Origin: Pseudomonadota bacterium
GTDB lineage: Bacteria > Pseudomonadota > Gammaproteobacteria > Burkholderiales > Burkholderiaceae_C
NCBI GenBank assembly: GCA_021805825.1
Contig: JAJZEC010000005.1
Span: 1-64,000 of the forward strand
Reading direction: 5' to 3'
DNA length: 64,000 nucleotides
Of this stretch, positions 27,333 through 38,049 are shown piece by piece; position 1 is the first letter of the stretch, and every line of letters begins with the position of its first letter. Below the pieces are notes generated by a model, which searched no databases, was not told the origin of the DNA, and saw nothing but the letters and a program-made list of their open reading frames with translations. A program made the translations under genes and the position numbers.

Positions 27333-27367
27333 TTCTTGCCACGGCGCACTTTCTTGCCACGGTGCAC
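27333..27367 (+). repeat. Tandem 17-bp repeat upstream of ureA
   Basis: TTCTTGCCACGGCGCAC (27333-27349) is followed by TTCTTGCCACGGTGCAC (27351-27367), 16 of 17 identical, period 18 bp. The second copy ends 35 bp before the ureA ATG. Tandem copies in this position may be binding sites for a regulator of the urease operon. Confidence 0.6.
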
Positions 27368-27402
27368 TCCACACAGCCTTCCCTGCCTGCCGAACCCGAA
27401 CC

Positions 27403-27705
27403 ATGGACCTGAGCCCCCGCGAAAAGGACAAGCTGCTGATCTTCACCGCTGCGCTGCTGGCCGAGCGCCGCAAGGCGCGGGGCCTGCGCCTGAACGTGCC
27501 GGAGGCCATCGCCTACATCAGCGCGGCCGTCATGGAAGGTGCGCGCGACGGGCGCAGCGTGGCCGAACTGATGAGCCGAGGCCGCGAGCTGCTGTCGCGC
27601 GAGGACGTGATGGACGGAGTCGCCGAGTTGATCCCCGACATTCAGGTCGAGGCCACTTTCCCCGACGGCACCAAGCTGGTCACGGTGCACCAGCCGATCG
27701 AATGA
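27403..27705 (+). CDS. ureA: Urease gamma subunit UreA
   Basis: 100-residue gamma subunit, exact family length, with [20 protein letters not shown] at the N-terminus and the conserved [22 protein letters not shown] and VTVHQPIE C-terminus. It assembles with UreB and UreC into the urease apoenzyme. First of ureABCEFG, divergent from urtABCDE. Confidence 0.97.
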   Translation: MDLSPREKDKLLIFTAALLAERRKARGLRLNVPEAIAYISAAVMEGARDGRSVAELMSRGRELLSREDVMDGVAELIPDIQVEATFPDGTKLVTVHQPIE

Positions 27706-27733
27706 ACCCCCGCCCCTACCCGAGGAGCCCTGC

Positions 27734-28038
27734 ATGAACCCCGGTGAAATCCTCTGCGCCGACACCGAGATCGAGCTCAACCCCGGACGCCCGCGCGTAC
27801 GCCTGGTCGTGCACAACGCCGGCGATCGTCCGATCCAGGTCGGCTCGCACTATCACTTCGCCGAAACCAACCCGGCGCTGCGCTTCGACCGCGGCGCGGC
27901 GCGCGGCATGCGCCTGGACATCGCCAGCGGCACGGCGGTGCGCTTCGAGCCCGGCCAGCAGCGCACAGTGATGCTCGTGCCCCTGGGCGGGCTGCGCCGC
28001 GTGTTCGGCCTGCGCGGCGAGGTCATGGGAGACCTGGA

Positions 28039-28042
<4 letters not shown>
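27734..28042 (+). CDS. ureB: Urease beta subunit UreB
   Basis: 102-residue beta subunit. Conserved motifs include [22 protein letters not shown] and [17 protein letters not shown]. It lies 28 bp after ureA with an AGGAG-type Shine-Dalgarno in the gap, and its stop overlaps the ureC ATG by 4 bp. Confidence 0.97.
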
Positions 28043-29787
<1,745 letters not shown>

Positions 29788-29791
29788 GACC

Positions 29792-30331
29792 ATGCACGAC
29801 ACACGCCTGCAGGTCGACAAGCGCATCCCGGGCGGCCGGGGCCTGGCGCGCACGCTGCTCGAGCGCGCCGCGGTGCTGTGCCTGGACTGGAACACCCGCT
29901 CGCGCAGCCGCTTCGGCGCGCGCGACAGCCAGGGCCGTGATCTGGCGGTGTTCCTGCCGCGCGGCAGCGTGCTGCGCGACGGCGATGCGCTGGTGGCCGC
30001 CGACGGCACGCTGCTGCGCGTGCAGGCCGCCGCGCAGCCGGTGCTGCAGGTGCGCGCGCACGACGCATGGTCGTTGCTGCGCGCCGCCTACCACCTGGGC
30101 AACCGCCACGTACCGCTGCAGATCGCCACCGATGTGCTGCAACTCGAGCCCGACCCGGTGATGGCCGACATGCTGCGGCGCATGGGCGTGGAGGTACGCG
30201 AGGCACTGGCCGCCTTCGAGCCCGAGGCGGGGGCCTACGGCGGCGCCCACTCCGGTCACGGTCACGGTCACGGTCACGGTCACGGTCACGGTCACGGTCA
30301 CGGTCACGAGCACGGCCATGGACACGACTGA
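29792..30331 (+). CDS. ureE: Urease nickel metallochaperone UreE with His tail
   Basis: 179-residue nickel-binding chaperone. The core (residues about 1-145) includes LLRAAYHLGNRHVPLQI, with the conserved metal-binding histidine. The last 25 residues are a Gly-His repeat tail, encoded largely by nine perfect GGTCAC units, that would store or capture nickel. It starts 4 bp after ureC and overlaps ureF by 14 bp. Confidence 0.94.
   Translation: MHDTRLQVDKRIPGGRGLARTLLERAAVLCLDWNTRSRSRFGARDSQGRDLAVFLPRGSVLRDGDALVAADGTLLRVQAAAQPVLQVRAHDAWSLLRAAYHLGNRHVPLQIATDVLQLEPDPVMADMLRRMGVEVREALAAFEPEAGAYGGAHSGHGHGHGHGHGHGHGHGHEHGHGHD
30254..30307 (+). repeat. Hexanucleotide microsatellite (GGTCAC)9 in ureE
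   Basis: Nine uninterrupted GGTCAC units encode (Gly-His)9. Unit length is a multiple of three, so slippage would lengthen or shorten the His tail without a frameshift. Perfect repeat identity at synonymous positions suggests recent expansion by slippage rather than slow selection for Gly-His. Confidence 0.95.
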
Positions 30332-31079
30332 GACCATGCGCGCCGAGCGCGAACCGCCCCCCGCCGGGTTCGTGCCGGAGTCCTCCGCACTCGGCCTACC
30401 CGATCCCGAGATGGCGATGATGTGGCTGTCCTCTCCCGCATTGCCCGTGGGCGGCTTCAGCTACTCCGAGGGCCTGGAGGCCGCGGTCGACGCGGGAGTG
30501 GTACTCGACGAGGCCGGCGCGCTGCGCTGGCTGCGCGGCCAGTTGCAACTGGTGCTGGCCCGCGGCGAACTGCCGGCCGCAGCGCGCGCCCATGCGGCCT
30601 GGAGCGCCGGAAACCTGAAGACCCTGCGCGAAGTGCAGGCCTGGGTGCTGGCCACCCGCGAGAGCGCCGAGCTGCGCCTGCAAAGCCAGCAGATGGGACG
30701 CTCCATGCTGGACTGGCTGGCCCGCCTGCTGCCCGGGCACGCGCTGCTGGAGCAGGCCTCGGAGCTGGGCACGGCGCCCTGCTGGCCTGTGGGCTTCGCG
30801 CTCGGCGCCTGCGCGCTCGGCCTGGACGCCCGTCGCATGGTGCAGGCGCTGGGCTTCGCCTGGCTGGACAACCAGGTGCAGGCCGCGCTGCGCGGGGTTC
30901 CGCTGGGCCAGAGCAGCGGCCAGCGTCTGTTGCACGCGCTGTCGCGGGAGTTGCCGGCCGCGGTGGAAGAGGCGCTGGCCCTGCGCGACCAGCCCGCGCG
31001 CTGGCAGAGCTTTTCCCCCATGCTGGCCGTGCTCAGCGCACGCCACGAGACCCAGTATTCCCGACTGTTCCGATCCTGA
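30318..31079 (+). CDS. ureF: Urease accessory protein UreF
   Basis: 253-residue accessory protein acting with UreD and UreG as the nickel-insertion complex. Family motifs are [18 protein letters not shown] near residue 40 and [24 protein letters not shown] at the C-terminus. It overlaps the 3' end of ureE and stops 7 bp before ureG. The N-terminal ~30 residues are poorly conserved in type. Confidence 0.94.
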   Translation: MDTTETMRAEREPPPAGFVPESSALGLPDPEMAMMWLSSPALPVGGFSYSEGLEAAVDAGVVLDEAGALRWLRGQLQLVLARGELPAAARAHAAWSAGNLKTLREVQAWVLATRESAELRLQSQQMGRSMLDWLARLLPGHALLEQASELGTAPCWPVGFALGACALGLDARRMVQALGFAWLDNQVQAALRGVPLGQSSGQRLLHALSRELPAAVEEALALRDQPARWQSFSPMLAVLSARHETQYSRLFRS

Positions 31080-31086
31080 GCCCGCC

Positions 31087-31779
<693 letters not shown>

Positions 31780-31784
31780 GCGGT

Positions 31785-32645
31785 TCAGGTGCTCCACACG
31801 CGCGGCGCGCAGGCCGGCAGGCCCCAGGCCTGCACGCGCCAGGCCGCCCAGGCGCCGCGCAGCAACTGCGCCACCGGTTCGATGCGCTGGGCCATCGCCC
31901 GCAACACCAGCACCCCGGGCTGCGGCGAGGTGACCCCGGCGCGCAGGCCCTCGGGCCATTGCGCTGCCAGGGTGCGCGCCGTTTCCAGCAGGGCTTCGCG
32001 GCGCGCGGCCTCCAGCGGGCGGCCGGCGGCCAGCAGCAGGGTGCCCAGCGCGCCCTGCCCGTCCAGCCCCCCGGGGGCTTCGCGCAACACGCGATCGGCC
32101 CCGTCGATGCGTCCGCGCTCCAGCCACACGCCGGGAATCTCCAGGTGCTGGGTGTAACTGCCGCGCGCGAAGACGTCCCCGGCGGCTGGCCGGCCCAGCG
32201 CGAGCATGTCCCAGGCCAGCAACTCGGCCCCGGGGGCGAGCTCGAACACGGCGCGGCTCTCGGCGATGCAATCCTCGTAGGCCAGGTTCTCCAGCGGCAG
32301 CCATTCCAGGCGTGCGCCCGTGGCCAGGCGCGCGTGCAGGGTCTGCGTGGCGCCGGCCCCCAGGCTGCGGTAAAAGCGCGTAGCGCCGGGCGTGGTCAGC
32401 AGCGCGTGCGCGCCGGCCCCCAGTTCGACCTCCATGCGCACGCTGTCTCCGCCGGCCATGCCGGCCGGCGGGTGCACCAGCACGTGATGGCACACCCCGG
32501 CGCCTTCCGGATACAGGGCGGCCAGCACGCGCAAGGCTCCCTCGTGCAGGTGCCAGGCGCGGGTGCGCTCGCCCGCGCGCGCGTAGCGCAGCTGCAGGCG
32601 CGACGCCCACCCCGTCTGCGACGGCGGCGAAGACGGCTCGTGCAT
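31785..32645 (-). CDS. ureD: Urease accessory protein UreD, inverted
   Basis: 286-residue UreD/UreH scaffold that binds the apo-urease trimer. Motifs visible: VHPPAGMAGGDSVRMEVELGAGAHALLTTPGATRFYRS, LEWLPLENLAYED and ARG..YTQHLEIPGVWLERGRIDG. Unlike the usual ureD-ureA-B-C order, it lies after ureG on the opposite strand, tail-to-tail. The next gene upstream, a DUF4197 gene, ends 6 bp before its start, so it may be transcribed with it. Confidence 0.93.
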   Translation of the reverse strand: MHEPSSPPSQTGWASRLQLRYARAGERTRAWHLHEGALRVLAALYPEGAGVCHHVLVHPPAGMAGGDSVRMEVELGAGAHALLTTPGATRFYRSLGAGATQTLHARLATGARLEWLPLENLAYEDCIAESRAVFELAPGAELLAWDMLALGRPAAGDVFARGSYTQHLEIPGVWLERGRIDGADRVLREAPGGLDGQGALGTLLLAAGRPLEAARREALLETARTLAAQWPEGLRAGVTSPQPGVLVLRAMAQRIEPVAQLLRGAWAAWRVQAWGLPACAPRVWST

Positions 32646-32651
32646 GCCGGC

Positions 32652-33506
32652 TCAGCCGCCCCGCACTGCGCCGAACACCTTGCGCACCAGCGCCGAGCCG
32701 GCCGCCGCCGGGTCGGCGCGGATCGACTTCTCCTCGTCGCCGATGGCCTGGTACAGGCGATCCAAGGCCTGTCGGGTCACGTACTGGTCGACGCTGGCCT
32801 GATCCGGCTTGACCAGACCGAAGCGGGCCGCCTGCGACGCATAGCGGTCGTAGGTCTGCGCCAGGCCCACCTTGCGCGTCTGCTGGTGCACGATGGGCAG
32901 GAAGCTGCGCTGCAGCTGCGCCTCGGTCTTGCTTCGAAAATAGTCGGTGGCGGCGTGGTCGCCGCCGGTGAGGATGTTCTTCGCGTCGCTGATCGTCATC
33001 TGGCGCACCGCCGACAGCAGCAGCGCGCGCGCCTCCGGCACAGCGGCCTCGGCGGCCCGGTTCATGGCCAGTTGCAGCGCGTCGGCCTGCGCGCCCAGGC
33101 CCGCCATGCGCATCAGGCTGGAAGCCTGCTGCAACGCGGGCGGTAGCGGAATGCGCCACTTCGGGCTGCCCCAGAATCCATTGTGGCGCCCCAGGGTCGA
33201 CACTGCGAATTCGGCACCCCGCGCGAGCGCCGCGCGCAGCCCCTGGCCGACCTGCAGGTTGCTCAGCGCGCCGATTGCCGGCGAAGGCGCCGCGGCCGGC
33301 GAAGGCGCCGCGACCGGCGCGGGCGCGGTCGACGATGGCGGCGACGCCAGGCCGGGCAGCGACCCCAGGCGCTGCTGCAACTGCCCGAGGTTGAAGCCCC
33401 AGGCGCGCGCCAGCGGCCAACACGCTCCCCATGCAAGCAGCGCACCACGCAGCATGCCGCGCCGCCGTGCAGCACCTACGCCCGATTCCTTGCCCACCCC
33501 ACCCAT
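32652..33506 (-). CDS. DUF4197 exported protein
   Basis: 284-residue protein with a hydrophobic N-terminus (MLRGALLAWGACWPLARAWG, after a short basic lead) that looks like a signal peptide, then a Pro/Ala linker (about 58-78), then the DUF4197 domain: FWGSPKWRIPLPPALQQA, AMNRAAEAAVPEARALLLSAVRQMTISDAKNILTGGDHAATDYFRSKT and FLPIVHQQTRKVGLAQTYD. Function unknown. It lies between an acyl-CoA synthetase gene (6 bp upstream) and ureD. A start within the frame at the second Met, MLRGALL, is possible. Confidence 0.82.
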   Translation of the reverse strand: MGGVGKESGVGAARRRGMLRGALLAWGACWPLARAWGFNLGQLQQRLGSLPGLASPPSSTAPAPVAAPSPAAAPSPAIGALSNLQVGQGLRAALARGAEFAVSTLGRHNGFWGSPKWRIPLPPALQQASSLMRMAGLGAQADALQLAMNRAAEAAVPEARALLLSAVRQMTISDAKNILTGGDHAATDYFRSKTEAQLQRSFLPIVHQQTRKVGLAQTYDRYASQAARFGLVKPDQASVDQYVTRQALDRLYQAIGDEEKSIRADPAAAGSALVRKVFGAVRGG

Positions 33507-33512
33507 CGTTGC

Positions 33513-35189
33513 CTACTCCTCTCGAAATTCCAGCGCCGCGGACTCGCCCGGGACCCGCGCCAGCTCGCGCTGGCGCAACTGCACGCGGCGGATCTTCCCC
33601 GACAAGGTCTTCGGCAGTTCGGCGAACTCCAGAACACGGATGCGCTTGTACGGCGCCAAGCGCTCGCGCGCGAAGGCCAGGATGTCCAGCGCCAGTTCGC
33701 GACCCGGCTGCACGCCGTCGCGCAGCGCCACCACCGCCTTGGGCACCGCGCCGCGCACGGCGTCGGGCGCCGGAACCACCGCGGCCTCGGCCACCGCGTC
33801 GTGCTCGATGAGCACGCTCTCCAGCTCGAAGGGGCTGATGCGGTAGTCGGCCGCCTTGAACACATCGTCGGCACGTCCGACGTAGCGCAGGTAGCCGTCG
33901 GCGTCGCGGCTGGCCACGTCGGAGGTGCGGTAGCAGGCGCCCCTGCAGGCCTCGGCGGTCTTGCCGGCGTCACCCTCGTAACCCAGCATCAGGCCGAGCG
34001 GGCGCACGTCGAGGTCGAGCGCGACCTCTCCATCATCGCAGGGCTGGTCGTCGGCATCGAGCAGCACCACCCGGTAGCCGGGCAGCGGCCGGCCCATCGA
34101 ACCCGGCTTGACCGGCTGCCCCGGGGTATTGCCGACGATGGCCGTCGTCTCGCTCTGTCCGTAGCCGTCGCGGATGGTGATGCCCCACGCGCGCTGCACG
34201 CTTTCGATGACCTCCGGGTTGAGCGGTTCGCCCGCTCCCACGAGCTCGCGCAGGCTGACCTTCCAGCGCGCCAGATCCTGCAGGATGAGCATGCGCCACA
34301 CCGTGGGCGGCGCGCACAGCGAGGTCACCTCGTGGCGCTGCAGCGCGTCGAGCACGGCACAGGCGTCGAAGCGCTGGTAGTTGTAGAGGAACACCGTCGC
34401 GCCGGCGTTCCAGGGAGCGAAGAAGCAGCTCCAGGCGTGCTTGGCCCATCCCGGGGAACTGATGTTCCAGTGCACATCGCCCGGACGCAGACCGATCCAG
34501 TACATGGTCGACAGGTGCCCGACGGGGTAGCTCTGGTGGCTGTGCAGCACGAGCTTCGGACGCGAGGTGGTGCCGGAGGTGAAGTACAGCAGCAGCGGGT
34601 CGTCGGCCGGCGTCGGCGCGTCGGCGACGAACTGCTGCGGCGCGCCTTGCGCGTCGGCATAGTCGAGCCACCCCTGCGGACATCCGCCCACCGCGATGCG
34701 GGTGTAGTCGCCGTGCAGTTGCGCGAAGCGATCGACCGCGGCGGCGCTGCAGATCACGTGGCGCACCGCGCCGCGGTCGAAGCGGTCGCGCAGGTCGTCG
34801 ACGGTGACCAGCGTGGTCGTCGGCACGATGACCGCGCCCAGCTTGATGCAGGCCAGCATGCTCTCCCACAGCGCGACCTCGTTGGGCAGCAGCAGCAGCA
34901 CGCGATCGCCGCGCCGCACGCCCAGGCCGCGCAGCCAGTTGGCGACCTGGTTGGAGCGCAGGGACATCTGCTCGAAGCTCAGCCGGTACTCGCCGGAGAC
35001 TTCGTCGACGATCCACAGCGCGGTGGCCTGGTTGCCGCGCGCCATCGGGTCGAAGTAATCCAGCGCCCAGTTGAAATGGCGCAGGCGGGGCCAGTGGAAA
35101 CCCTGATAGGCAGCCTCATAGTTGCTGCGCTCGCGCAGCAGGAAGTCACGCGCCTCGACAAAGGCCCTGGCGTCGGCTGTTGGATTCAT
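33513..35189 (-). CDS. AMP-forming acyl-CoA synthetase
   Basis: 558-residue adenylate-forming ligase. Core motifs: YFTSGTTSRPKLVLHSH (P-loop A3), DGYGQSETTAI (A5), YRTSDVASRDADGYLRYVGRADDVFKAADYRISPFELE (A7/A8) and the catalytic lysine in PKTLSGKIRRVQLR. It activates an acid to its acyl-CoA; the WNISSPGWAKHAWSCFFAPW region resembles acetyl/medium-chain synthetases of the AcsA type. Substrate is not clear from the sequence. No obvious tie to the neighbouring nickel genes. Confidence 0.88.
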   Translation of the reverse strand: MNPTADARAFVEARDFLLRERSNYEAAYQGFHWPRLRHFNWALDYFDPMARGNQATALWIVDEVSGEYRLSFEQMSLRSNQVANWLRGLGVRRGDRVLLLLPNEVALWESMLACIKLGAVIVPTTTLVTVDDLRDRFDRGAVRHVICSAAAVDRFAQLHGDYTRIAVGGCPQGWLDYADAQGAPQQFVADAPTPADDPLLLYFTSGTTSRPKLVLHSHQSYPVGHLSTMYWIGLRPGDVHWNISSPGWAKHAWSCFFAPWNAGATVFLYNYQRFDACAVLDALQRHEVTSLCAPPTVWRMLILQDLARWKVSLRELVGAGEPLNPEVIESVQRAWGITIRDGYGQSETTAIVGNTPGQPVKPGSMGRPLPGYRVVLLDADDQPCDDGEVALDLDVRPLGLMLGYEGDAGKTAEACRGACYRTSDVASRDADGYLRYVGRADDVFKAADYRISPFELESVLIEHDAVAEAAVVPAPDAVRGAVPKAVVALRDGVQPGRELALDILAFARERLAPYKRIRVLEFAELPKTLSGKIRRVQLRQRELARVPGESAALEFREE

Positions 35190-35280
35190 CGCGCCCTCGC
35201 AGATGGTTCGGGAAACACCTGCGTAGGGTAGCGGCGCGGCGCGCAGCGGGCAATGCGTGCAGCGCCCCGGCCGAGCTGGC

Positions 35281-36345
35281 TCAGCGCGCAACCGCCGCGG
35301 CCGACCAGCGGCGTCCCCGCCAGGCCAGCCACGACAGGGCCCAGGCGCCCAGAAACAGCGCGACCACGCCGTAGCCCAGACGCGCGGAGGACATGCCGGC
35401 GACCAGGCCGGCAAACCAGCCATGCAGGCCGAGTTCGCCCACCAGCACCTGCGCCAGTTCGAAGGAACCGATGGCCAGCGCCACCCCGACCGACAGCGCG
35501 GTGGTCGTGATGTTGTAGAAGATGCGCCGCACCGGATCGGCCAGAGCCCAGCCGTAGGCATGGGTCATCGCCACGCCGTCGGCGGTATCGAACAGGGACA
35601 TGCCCGCGGTGAACAGCAGCGGCAGCGCCACCACCGCCGCCAGCGGCAGACGATGCGTGGCCGCGCCTCCGGTCAGCGCCAGCAGCGCGATCTCCGAGGC
35701 GGTATCGAAGCCGAGGCCGAACAGCAGGCCCACCGGGTACATCTGCCAGCTGTGCCGCACGCAGCGCGTCAGGCGCCCGCCGAGCAGGCGACTGAGCAGA
35801 CCCCGCCGCTGCAGCAGTTGCTCCCATTGGGCATGCTGGTGGGCGTGGCGGCGGCGGCGCCAGACCCGCAGCATGTCGAGCAGCACGCCCAGGTTGAGCA
35901 GGCCGACCAGCCACAGGAAGGCGGCCGACACCAGGGTGCCGAACACGCCGCCGAAGCCCTGCAAGCCGGGAAGACGGCGCTGCAGCGTGGAGGCCAGCAG
36001 GGCGCTGAGCAGCGCCAGCGCGAACACCACGCTGGAATGGCCGAGGGAGAAGAAGAACCCCACCCCCAGCGGCCGGCGGCCGCCCGGAGCGCGCTGCAGC
36101 ATCAGGCGCACGCTGTCGTCGATGGCGGCGATGTGGTCGGCATCGAAGGCGTGGCGCAGGCCGAACAGGTAGGCAGCGAGCCCCAATCCGAGCAGACTCG
36201 GATGGCCTCGGGTATAGAACAGGCACAAACCCCAGCCCACGACATGCAGCAGGGCCACCGCGGCAGCGTAGCCGCCCAGCGCGCGCCGCTCCCCGGGAGC
36301 AAAGGCAGGGCCTGCGGATCCGCGGGCATGGCGGGCATCGGGCAT
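35281..36345 (-). CDS. hoxN: High-affinity nickel permease (NiCoT family, HoxN/NixA type)
   Basis: 354-residue membrane protein with about eight transmembrane segments. The nickel-binding signature HX4DH is present as RHAFDADHIAAIDD near residue 70, and further family motifs are GFFFSLGHSSVVF and LLFGLGFDTASEIALLAL. It imports Ni2+ (possibly Co2+) needed by the hydrogenase downstream and by the urease nearby. It is divergent from hybO and has its own sigma-54 promoter, suggesting coregulation with the hydrogenase. The start ATG at 36345 gives the usual N-terminus. Confidence 0.92.
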   Translation of the reverse strand: MPDARHARGSAGPAFAPGERRALGGYAAAVALLHVVGWGLCLFYTRGHPSLLGLGLAAYLFGLRHAFDADHIAAIDDSVRLMLQRAPGGRRPLGVGFFFSLGHSSVVFALALLSALLASTLQRRLPGLQGFGGVFGTLVSAAFLWLVGLLNLGVLLDMLRVWRRRRHAHQHAQWEQLLQRRGLLSRLLGGRLTRCVRHSWQMYPVGLLFGLGFDTASEIALLALTGGAATHRLPLAAVVALPLLFTAGMSLFDTADGVAMTHAYGWALADPVRRIFYNITTTALSVGVALAIGSFELAQVLVGELGLHGWFAGLVAGMSSARLGYGVVALFLGAWALSWLAWRGRRWSAAAVAR

Positions 36346-36440
36346 CGGCGATCTCCTGTTCCTCGGCGCGGCGTCGGCGCGTCCAGCGCAGTCCTGCGAC
36401 TGCCCCGACGGGGCCGACAGACTGCGACACAAGCACAGTA

Positions 36441-36457
36441 TGCAAGAAGCACGCCAA
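36441..36457 (-). promoter_or_regulatory. Sigma-54 promoter of the nickel permease gene
   Basis: On the minus strand the site reads TTGGCGTGCTTCTTGCA, with GG and GC 10 nt apart, and differs from the consensus TTGGCACG-N4-TTGCA mainly by GT for AC at positions 6-7. It ends about 96 bp upstream of the permease ATG. Confidence 0.75.
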
Positions 36458-36483
36458 TGGCCGGTGCTGCTGCTTTCCCCGAT

Positions 36484-36503
36484 GGGTTCCCGGGGGTTCC
36501 CGG
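36484..36503. repeat. Exact 10-bp tandem duplication between the two sigma-54 promoters
   Basis: GGGTTCCCGG occurs twice in direct succession (36484-36493 and 36494-36503). Each copy has the near-palindromic core GGGTTCCC. Its placement between divergent sigma-54 promoters makes it a candidate activator site, but this is inference. Confidence 0.5.
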
Positions 36504-36690
36504 CCGCGCGCGTGCCGCGCGCCCGCGCCGGGACTGCGCCGTCGCATCGGTGCACCGCGGTCGGGCGCCACCGGGCATCGCCAGAGACTGCCGCGCGGTG
36601 GAAAGCGCGCTGCCAGCGTCGCAAAGCCGGCGACCAGGCGCGACCATCGTCGGCGGCCGCGCTCCCCTCTGCGCACCCCTGCCCGGGCAG

Positions 36691-36707
36691 TTGGCACGCA
36701 GCTTGCG
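36691..36707 (+). promoter_or_regulatory. Sigma-54 promoter of the hyb operon
   Basis: TTGGCACGCAGCTTGCG matches the -24/-12 consensus at every conserved position (TTGGCACG and TTGC, GG and GC 10 nt apart). The predicted start site near 36718 leaves a leader of about 110 nt before hybO. A sigma-54 activator, hoxA, is encoded in the same cluster. Confidence 0.85.
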
Positions 36708-36829
36708 TCCACAGGGCCCAGGCGGATCCGAGCACCGGCCCGACGCGGATCGGGGCAGGCCGCCCAACCGGACCCTGATGGGGGAGAAGAAAACTTGGGC
36801 GCGACCCGGTGTTTTCGGAAGAGGAGCAC

Positions 36830-38047
36830 ATGAACCACAGCAACGAGATCTTCGACACCGAGCGCGAAAGCCTCCTCGCCCTCGAGCGCAGGCTGGACAT
36901 CCCGCGCCGGGAATTCCTCAAGCTCTGCTCGGCGATCGCCGCCACCCTGGGACTGCCGGTGGGCGCCGAGGCCGCGGTGGCCAAGGCCATCGAAAGCGCG
37001 CAGCGACCCCCGGTGATCTGGCTGCATTTCCAGGAATGCACCGGATGCACCGAAACCCTGCTGCGGGCCGAGCACCCGACGCTGGAAAAGCTGATTCTCG
37101 ACGTGATTTCGCTCGAGTACCACGAGACCCTGATGGCGGCGGCGGGCAAGCAGGCCGAGGACGCCCGCATGGCGGCGATGCAGAAGTACAAGGGGCGCTA
37201 TCTGCTGGTCGTCGAGGGCGCGGTGCCGACTCATGACAACGGCATCTACTGCAAGGTCGGCGGCAAGACCCCGCAGCAGATGCTGAGCGAGTCCGCGGCG
37301 GGCGCCGCCGGCATCATCGCCATCGGATCCTGTGCCTCGTGGGGCGGCATGCCGTCGACCACCACGCAGTTGACGAAGACCAGCCCCACCGGCTCGACGG
37401 GCATCTCCACGGTACTGGGCAAGCCGGTGGTGAGCATTCCGGGCTGCCCGCCGAACCCCTACAACTTCCTCAGCACCGTGGTGCACCTGCTGACCTTCAA
37501 CACCCTGCCCGCCCTCGACGCCAAAGGCCGCCCGCTGTTCGCCTACGGCCGGCTGATCCACGAGAACTGCGAACGCCGCGCGCATTTCGACGCCGGTCGC
37601 TTCGCGCTGGAGTTCGGCGACGAAGGCCACCGCAAGGGCTACTGCCTGTACAAGCTCGGCTGCAAGGGCCCCGAAACCTACAACAACTGCCCGACGATCG
37701 GCTTCGGCGACGCCGGCGAAGTCAACTGGCCGGTGGGCTGTGGCCACCCCTGCATCGGCTGCAGCGAGCAGGGCGTGGGATTCCAGACCCCCGTCTACGA
37801 GCTCTCCAAGCTGCGCTACATCCATCCGCCGGTCGGCTACCCGTCGATCCACGAAAGCCAGGGCAAGGGTGCGTCGCTGGGTGCGATGGCCATCGTTGCC
37901 GCGGTGGGCGGCGGCGCGGCCGGCGCCGGCGCGATGCTGACGCGCAACCTGGGGCGCGCGCATGCGCAACAGCAGGCGCAGGAGCGCGCGGCCGGCAAGG
38001 GCGAAGCCGCAGAAGACAAGTCGCCACAGGAACAGCACGAGGAGTGA
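36830..38047 (+). CDS. hybO: [NiFe] hydrogenase small subunit HybO-type
   Basis: 405-residue iron-sulfur subunit carrying electrons away from the NiFe site. It begins with a Tat signal (R26-R27 in IPRREFLKLC), followed by WLHFQECTGCTETLLRAEHP (proximal cluster), IAIGSCASWGG, and C-terminal VGCGHPCIGCSEQGVGFQTP. After the catalytic domain comes a hydrophobic stretch (AMAIVAAVGGGAAGAGAML) and a charged tail, as in membrane-anchored uptake enzymes. ATG at 36830 follows a GAGGAG Shine-Dalgarno 3 nt away. Confidence 0.94.
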   Translation: MNHSNEIFDTERESLLALERRLDIPRREFLKLCSAIAATLGLPVGAEAAVAKAIESAQRPPVIWLHFQECTGCTETLLRAEHPTLEKLILDVISLEYHETLMAAAGKQAEDARMAAMQKYKGRYLLVVEGAVPTHDNGIYCKVGGKTPQQMLSESAAGAAGIIAIGSCASWGGMPSTTTQLTKTSPTGSTGISTVLGKPVVSIPGCPPNPYNFLSTVVHLLTFNTLPALDAKGRPLFAYGRLIHENCERRAHFDAGRFALEFGDEGHRKGYCLYKLGCKGPETYNNCPTIGFGDAGEVNWPVGCGHPCIGCSEQGVGFQTPVYELSKLRYIHPPVGYPSIHESQGKGASLGAMAIVAAVGGGAAGAGAMLTRNLGRAHAQQQAQERAAGKGEAAEDKSPQEQHEE

Positions 38048-38049
38048 AC

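Larger units (their letters stand above)
27049..27402. other. Divergent urtA / ureA control region
   Basis: This 354-bp gap carries no supported gene. It holds a sigma-54 promoter for urtA (27091-27107, minus), an NtrC-like dyad (27246-27262), and a tandem 18-bp repeat next to ureA (27333-27367). The middle is a very GC-rich stretch rich in GCGC/GCAC motifs. No clear -35/-10 pair for ureA was found. Confidence 0.6.
36346..36829. other. Divergent nickel permease / hybO control region
   Basis: This 484-bp gap holds no supported gene. It contains two divergently oriented sigma-54 promoters (36441-36457 minus, 36691-36707 plus) and a 10-bp exact tandem duplication between them (36484-36503). This is the layout of a shared enhancer region for HoxA. 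Confidence 0.7.

Noticed and set aside
27100..27400. Small open frames in the urtA/ureA gap
   Set aside because: They are Arg/Pro/Ala-rich shadows without Shine-Dalgarno or homology and overlap regulatory signals.
30254..30307. CRISPR-like or other array in ureE
   Set aside because: Units are contiguous 6-mers without spacers, in frame in a known His-tail gene.
36440..36778. Open frame of about 112 codons in the permease/hybO gap
   Set aside because: Composition is unlike neighbouring genes, and it runs through both sigma-54 sites and the tandem repeat.
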